Translations under genes and position numbers: made by a program
Shown here: positions 5,332 through 8,357 of the stretch, piece after piece
Position numbering within the stretch: the first letter of the stretch is position 1
Layout of the letters: each line of letters starts with the position of its first letter
Assembly (NCBI GenBank): GCA_946480485.1
Contig: CAMLJW010000222.1
Span: 1 to 8,357 of the forward strand
Length of the DNA: 8,357 nt
From: an uncultured Streptomyces sp.
GTDB taxonomy: Bacteria > Actinomycetota > Actinomycetes > Streptomycetales > Streptomycetaceae
Direction: 5' to 3'
Notes under the pieces: generated by a model
The model's database searches: none
Seen by the model: only the letters and a program-made list of their open reading frames with translations
Told to the model about the DNA's origin: nothing

Positions 5332-6486
5332 ATGCCCCGCCCCTACGTCCTGCTGTCCGCCGCCATCTCACTCGACGGCTGCCTGGACGACACCGGGCCC
5401 GAACGGCTGCTGCTCTCCGGGCCGATCGACTTCGACCGGGTCGACGAGGTGCGGGCGGCGTCCGACGCGATCCTGGTCGGCGCGGGGACGCTGCGCACCG
5501 ACAACCCCCGTCTCCTGGTGAACTCCGCCGAGCGCCGCGCGGCCAGGGTCACCGCCGGTCGTCCGGCGTATCCGCTGAAGGTCACCGTCAGTGGAAGCGG
5601 GGACCTGGACCCCGACGCCCATTTCTGGTCCACGGGCGGGGAGAAGGTCGTCTACACGACCGACTTGGGTGTGTCGAAGGCCACAGCGGCTCTGGGCGGC
5701 TTGGGCGTCGACGTCGTCCCTGTGGGGCCCGAGCTCGACTGGCGGGCCGTACTCGAGCATCTGTATGACGTACGGGACGTGCGGCGGCTCATGGTCGAAG
5801 GGGGCGGGCGGGTGCACACCCAGCTGCTTCAGCAGGGGCTCGCGGACGAGTTGCAGCTCGCCGTCGCGCCGCTCGTCATCGGGGAGCCGGACGCGCCCCG
5901 GCTTTTCGGGCCCGGCGGCTACCCGGGTGGGGTGCGCAACCGGATGCGGCTGGTGGAGACGCGGCCGGTGGGAGATGTGGTTCTCATGCGGTACGTGCCC
6001 ACGGCGCCCGGCACCGGAGGCTCGGCCTCCGCCGCGGACCGGCACTGGCTGGAGATCGCATGCGAGCTCGCCGCCGAGTGCCCTCCCTCGCGGACCGCCT
6101 TCAGCGTCGGCGCGGTCGTCGTCGCGGCCGACGGCACGGAGCTGGCCCGCGGATACTCCCGCGAGTTTGGCCCGGTGGCGCACGCCGAGGAGGCCGCGCT
6201 TGCCAAGCTCGACCCGGCCGACCCGCACCTCGCCGCCCGCCTCGCCACCGCCACCGTCTACAGCAGCCTGGAACCCTGCTCCCGCCGTGCCTCCCGGCCC
6301 GCCCCCTGCGCCCGGCTGATCCTCGACGCGGGAGTGCGCCGCGTGGTCACCGCCTGGCGCGAGCCCGACACGTTCGTGACGTCCGCGGACGGGAGCGGGC
6401 TGCTGGCCGCGCGGGGCGTCGACGTCCTCGTACTCCCGGAATGCGAGGAGCGGGCCGCCGAACCCAACCGCCACCTCCTCGGCTGA
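5332..6486 (+). CDS. RibD-like bifunctional protein, reductase domain first then deaminase domain
   Basis: This 384-residue cytoplasmic protein combines the two activities of riboflavin-pathway RibD: deamination of the pyrimidine ring and NADPH-dependent reduction of the ribosyl side chain. Residues 1-222 are the RibD-C/dihydrofolate-reductase-like domain, with SLDG (13-16), ILVGAGTLRTDNPRL (47-61) and EGGGRVHTQLL (156-166). Residues 235-384 are the zinc deaminase domain, with HAEEAAL (His284 zinc ligand, Glu286 proton shuttle) and EPCSRRASRPAPC (Cys316 and Cys326 ligands). Classical RibD has the opposite order, deaminase first. No ribE, ribA or ribH gene is adjacent, so this may be a stand-alone or paralogous copy acting in riboflavin supply or on another pyrimidine/pteridine substrate. 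GAGAGG (5316-5321) lies 10 bases before ATG 5332. It diverges from the MarR gene and may be its target. No FMN riboswitch is visible upstream. Confidence 0.88.
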   Translation: MPRPYVLLSAAISLDGCLDDTGPERLLLSGPIDFDRVDEVRAASDAILVGAGTLRTDNPRLLVNSAERRAARVTAGRPAYPLKVTVSGSGDLDPDAHFWSTGGEKVVYTTDLGVSKATAALGGLGVDVVPVGPELDWRAVLEHLYDVRDVRRLMVEGGGRVHTQLLQQGLADELQLAVAPLVIGEPDAPRLFGPGGYPGGVRNRMRLVETRPVGDVVLMRYVPTAPGTGGSASAADRHWLEIACELAAECPPSRTAFSVGAVVVAADGTELARGYSREFGPVAHAEEAALAKLDPADPHLAARLATATVYSSLEPCSRRASRPAPCARLILDAGVRRVVTAWREPDTFVTSADGSGLLAARGVDVLVLPECEERAAEPNRHLLG

Positions 6487-6511
6487 CGCGCATCAACTGA
6501 CGCGCATCGAG
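6484..6511 (+). repeat. 14-base tandem duplication covering the stop codon of the RibD-like gene
   Basis: TGACGCGCATCAAC (6484-6497) is followed directly by TGACGCGCATCGAG (6498-6511); the first 11 bases are identical. The first copy begins with the TGA stop of the upstream gene. Confidence 0.7.
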
Positions 6512-6517
6512 ATCGCT

Positions 6518-6542
6518 CACGGGCAGGGTGCGTAAACCCGTG
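6518..6542 (+). terminator. Weak hairpin between the RibD-like gene and tRNA-fMet
   Basis: CACGGG (6518-6523) pairs with CCCGTG (6537-6542) across a 13-base loop, 31 bases after the stop at 6486. Only six pairs and no T-tract, so it is at best a weak terminator. Confidence 0.3.
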
Positions 6543-6565
6543 TCCGGGGGTCCGGCTGGATGGCG

Positions 6566-6571
6566 TACACT
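6566..6571 (+). promoter_or_regulatory. Possible -10 box of the tRNA-fMet promoter
   Basis: TACACT fits the TAnnnT pattern of actinomycete housekeeping -10 boxes and lies 12 bases before the mature tRNA 5' end, which would leave a short 5' leader. No good -35 is seen at 17-18 bases upstream; the sequence there is G-rich (TCCGGG). Confidence 0.4.
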
Positions 6572-6583
6572 TGGTCCTACCGA

Positions 6584-6657
6584 CGCGGGGTGGAGCAGCT
6601 CGGTAGCTCGCTGGGCTCATAACCCAGAGGTCGCAGGTTCAAATCCTGTCCCCGCTA
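6584..6657 (+). tRNA. Initiator tRNA-fMet (anticodon CAT)
   Basis: This is a complete 74-base cloverleaf. Acceptor arm CGCGGGG (6584-6590) pairs with CCCCGCT (6650-6656), with position 1:72 unpaired (C-T). The D stem is GAGC/GCTC, the anticodon stem CTGGG/CCCAG holds loop CTCATAA with CAT at 6618-6620, the variable region is AGGTC, and the T arm is GCAGG-TTCAAAT-CCTGT. The mismatched first acceptor pair, A11:T24 in the D stem and the three consecutive G:C pairs in the anticodon stem are the hallmarks of the initiator rather than the elongator species. CCA is not encoded and would be added after transcription. Confidence 0.97.
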
Positions 6658-6664
6658 CTGAAGG

Positions 6665-6699
6665 CTCAGGGCCGGAACCCAATGGGTTCCGGCCCTGAG
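6665..6699 (+). terminator. Terminator of the tRNA-fMet transcript
   Basis: A perfect 16-bp stem (6665-6680 with 6684-6699) closes a three-base loop, beginning eight bases after the tRNA 3' end. It is the strongest hairpin in the window. Its last base is also the first base of the 10-base repeats. Confidence 0.9.
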
Positions 6700-6758
6700 T
6701 GTCTCCCGGTGTCTCCTGGTGTCTCCTGATTTCCACACCCACACCCACACCCACACCC
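6699..6758 (+). repeat. Two adjacent short tandem repeats after the tRNA terminator
   Basis: Three 10-base units (GTGTCTCCCG, GTGTCTCCTG, GTGTCTCCTG) occupy 6699-6728. After a six-base gap, the hexamer ACACCC is repeated four times at 6735-6758. The two arrays lie between the tRNA and the phosphatase gene. Confidence 0.85.
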
Positions 6759-6860
6759 GCCGCCGCGCCGCACTGCTCACCCACTCGGCCCGCATCGGGT
6801 CGCCCCCCGGACGTCATCCGGAAAGCCTGGACGGAGCGCGGTGAAGGCAGGAGACGAGTG

Positions 6861-8111
6861 GTGGGGTCTGGAGAGGTGGCGGGAGAGTCGCGGGACGATC
6901 GATGCGGGTCCTCTGGTTCTTCCGGGTCCTCCCAGCCACTTGGGCCATCCAGGCCAGCCAAGCCATCCGGGCCACCATCGCCACAGTGGACCCCAGAGTC
7001 ACCAAGGCCACCCGAGCGCCCTGAGCCCCCCGAGCTGTACGACGCGCGGGGTGTCTCGTACGTCCGGACCCTCGTCCGGGCTCTCCCGGCGCTGCTGATC
7101 GTCGGAGGCGTCTGCTACGACCTCCTCACCCCGCCGGCCTTCACCGCGGTCCCCTTCTTCACTGTCGCCCCGCTCGTCGCCGCGCCGCTCTTCTCGCTCG
7201 CCGCCACGGCGCGCACCGGACTCCTGGCCGTCGCCGCTGTGGCCCTGGCGCACCTCAGGGGCGACTTCGACGCGGGGGCGGTCACCGAGCTGGCCACCGT
7301 GGCTGCGGTCGCCGTCCTGGCCGTCGTCATCAACCGCCTCGCACGCCGCAGCGACGAACGCCTCGCCTCCGCGCGCGAGATCGCGGAGGCGGCCCAGCGG
7401 GCCGTGCTGCCCGAGCCGGCCGAGCGGATCGGCGGGCTCGACATCGCGGTGCGGTACGAGGCGGCGCACGCGGGCGCGTTCATCGGGGGCGATCTGTACG
7501 CGGTGCAGGACACTCCGCACGGCCTGCGGCTCGTCGTCGGCGACGTGCGGGGGAAGGGCATGGGCGCGGTGGCGGCCGTGGCCGTCGTCATCGGCGCCTT
7601 CCGGGAGGCCGCCGAACACGAGGCGACCCTGGAGGCGGTGGCGCAGCGACTGGAGCGGGCGCTCGCACGGGAGGGCACCCGGCGCGAGGGCATCGACACG
7701 TTCGAGGGCTTCATCACCGCCGTACTCGCCGAGATCCCGCACGCGGACGGCATCGTTCGCCTCGTCATCCGCGGTCACCCCGCGCCGCTCCTGCTTCACG
7801 ACGACGGCGCGCTGCGCCCGCTCGCGGCGGAGGATCCCACACTGCCGCTCGGACTTGGCGAGTTGGGCGTCTGGCCCGACCGGGCGCAGGAGGCCCCGTT
7901 CCCGAGCGGGTCCACCCTTCTCTTCTACACGGACGGGGTGTCAGAAGCCCGGGACAAGCACGGTGTCTTCTACGATCCGGCGGCGCGTCTGGCCGGCCGG
8001 ACCTTCCGCGACCCGCACGCGCTGCTCGCCACGCTCGTGGCCGACGTGGTCCGTCACACCGGGGGAGGCGCGACGGACGACATGGCGCTGCTCGCCGTAC
8101 GGCGACCGTGA
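6861..8111 (+). CDS. Membrane-anchored PP2C/SpoIIE-type protein serine/threonine phosphatase
   Basis: This is a metal-dependent phosphatase, probably dephosphorylating an anti-sigma-factor antagonist or other Ser/Thr-phosphorylated protein. Numbered from GTG 6861 (416 residues), 1-60 are a disordered Gly/Ser then Pro-rich region. About 73-158 contain four membrane segments (ALPALLIVGGVCY, FTVAPLVAAPLFSL, GLLAVAAVALA, TVAAVAVLAVVIN), followed by a linker helix RRSDERLASAREIAEAAQRAVLPEP. The catalytic domain at 188-416 has metal-binding aspartates in GGDLY (D211), GDVRGKG (D228), YTDGVSEAR (D358) and DDMALLAV (D407). No GAF or PAS sensor domain is present, so sensing would be through the membrane part or a partner. 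The start is uncertain: the frame is open from 6699, inside the tRNA terminator. AGGAG (6849-6853) favours GTG 6861, with GTG 6858 and 6876 as alternatives. No strong terminator follows. Confidence 0.88.
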   Translation: MGSGEVAGESRDDRCGSSGSSGSSQPLGPSRPAKPSGPPSPQWTPESPRPPERPEPPELYDARGVSYVRTLVRALPALLIVGGVCYDLLTPPAFTAVPFFTVAPLVAAPLFSLAATARTGLLAVAAVALAHLRGDFDAGAVTELATVAAVAVLAVVINRLARRSDERLASAREIAEAAQRAVLPEPAERIGGLDIAVRYEAAHAGAFIGGDLYAVQDTPHGLRLVVGDVRGKGMGAVAAVAVVIGAFREAAEHEATLEAVAQRLERALAREGTRREGIDTFEGFITAVLAEIPHADGIVRLVIRGHPAPLLLHDDGALRPLAAEDPTLPLGLGELGVWPDRAQEAPFPSGSTLLFYTDGVSEARDKHGVFYDPAARLAGRTFRDPHALLATLVADVVRHTGGGATDDMALLAVRRP

Positions 8112-8357
8112 GACGGGCCGGTGCCCTCATGTCACCCTCGGTAGCCGAATAATGCCCCTCCGTTTCACAACTGACGCACTATCACCAATGGTCACACTCC
8201 TCAGTGTCCATCAACTCGTCCGATTTGCCCCGCTCGTGGCTGTAAGTCCAGGCCGGGAACGTTAAACGATCACCCAGAACAGCTTGGAATCCGGTGCCTG
8301 CTTCTATTAACGTTCGATAACGCAGCGCGGTCGTCCCAGCCGTCACAAGAGGCGGCT
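8112..8357. other. Intergenic region, probably the control region of the next gene to the right
   Basis: There is no convincing gene. Base composition is clearly less GC-rich than in the flanking coding sequence. A small imperfect hairpin (8188-8211: ATGG and ACAC pair with CCAT and GTGT around a two-base bulge) is too weak to call a terminator. A 37-codon frame from ATG 8152 to 8265 has no ribosome site. The right half holds the inverted repeat and promoter-like elements listed separately. Confidence 0.5.
8257..8315. promoter_or_regulatory. 9-bp inverted repeat around a possible promoter
   Basis: GAACGTTAA (8257-8265) is the exact complement of TTAACGTTC (8307-8315), with 41 bases between. 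Each arm has the self-complementary core AACGTT, which resembles LacI-family operator cores. TTGGAA (8284-8289) and TAACGT (8308-8313), 18 bases apart, could be a -35 and -10. In that case the right arm overlaps the -10 and the left arm lies about four helical turns upstream. The regulated gene would start beyond 8357. Confidence 0.4.

Noticed and set aside
6519..6560. GGGCAGGGTG at 6521-6530, which resembles the core of an FMN (RFN) riboswitch near a RibD-like gene
   Set aside because: It is downstream of that gene, lacks the rest of the conserved element (no CCGGCGGT-type segment and no closing stem), and precedes a tRNA. Treated as chance.
7765..8130. Minus-strand frame beginning MRAPARL with a GAGGG-like ribosome site
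   Set aside because: It lies antisense to conserved phosphatase coding sequence and is Arg/Pro/Ala-rich, typical of a shadow frame in high-GC DNA.
8152..8265. 37-codon open frame starting MPLRFTTDALSP
   Set aside because: No Shine-Dalgarno, poor third-position composition, and it lies in an AT-richer regulatory region.
1..8357. CRISPR arrays, insertion sequences or prophage genes
   Set aside because: No regularly spaced palindromic repeats, no transposase or integrase motifs, and no terminal inverted repeats with target duplications were seen.

Overview
The window looks like chromosomal DNA from Streptomyces or a close actinomycete. GC is high, codons end overwhelmingly in G or C, gene junctions are ATGA overlaps, and the protein families are typical of the genus: a small tendamistat-like secreted protein, a MarR regulator opening MTTRWLTPEEQRAW, a reductase-first RibD-like fusion and a SpoIIE-type PP2C phosphatase. 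The species cannot be named from the sequence.

Left part (1-4320). A small secreted four-cysteine protein (244-549) has its own strong terminator hairpin (569-609). A compact ABC transporter follows: an ATPase (671-1582), a seven-helix permease with a large, probably extracytoplasmic C-terminal domain (1579-3120) and a six-helix permease (3117-3860). The two junctions are four-base ATGA overlaps, so the three are translationally coupled. After a 219-base gap with no clear terminator comes a 54-residue single-pass membrane peptide with an excellent Shine-Dalgarno (4080-4244), then a very strong terminator hairpin (4281-4320). The small peptide therefore probably belongs to the transporter operon, which would run from about 671 to 4320.

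Middle part (4321-5331). This is a scarred region. 4321-4640 holds no recognisable intact gene, but it has a 38-codon stretch with almost only G/C third positions, a near-perfect 27-base in-frame repeat and a 14-bp inverted repeat. Next, on the minus strand, is a MarR-family regulator whose recognisable protein is split across two frames by two single-base shifts of opposite sign, each at a G/C homopolymer. A 12-base operator-like motif, TTTAAAGTTGAA, occurs both upstream of the MarR start and again at its decayed 3' end. The upstream copy runs into four imperfect 15-base tandem repeats that lie between the regulator and the divergent reductase/deaminase gene.

Right part (5332-8357). A two-domain RibD-like protein has the domains in the reverse of the classical order (reductase first, deaminase second). 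It is followed by the initiator tRNA-fMet (6584-6657) with a near-ideal terminator, short tandem repeats, and a membrane-anchored PP2C/SpoIIE-type phosphatase (about 6861-8111) with an unusual Ser/Gly/Pro-rich N-terminal extension. The last 246 bases contain no convincing gene. They carry a 9-bp inverted repeat around a possible promoter, so they are probably the control region of the next gene to the right.

The likeliest functional units are the transporter with its small membrane peptide, and the MarR/operator/RibD-like divergent pair. No substrate or inducer can be assigned from sequence alone.
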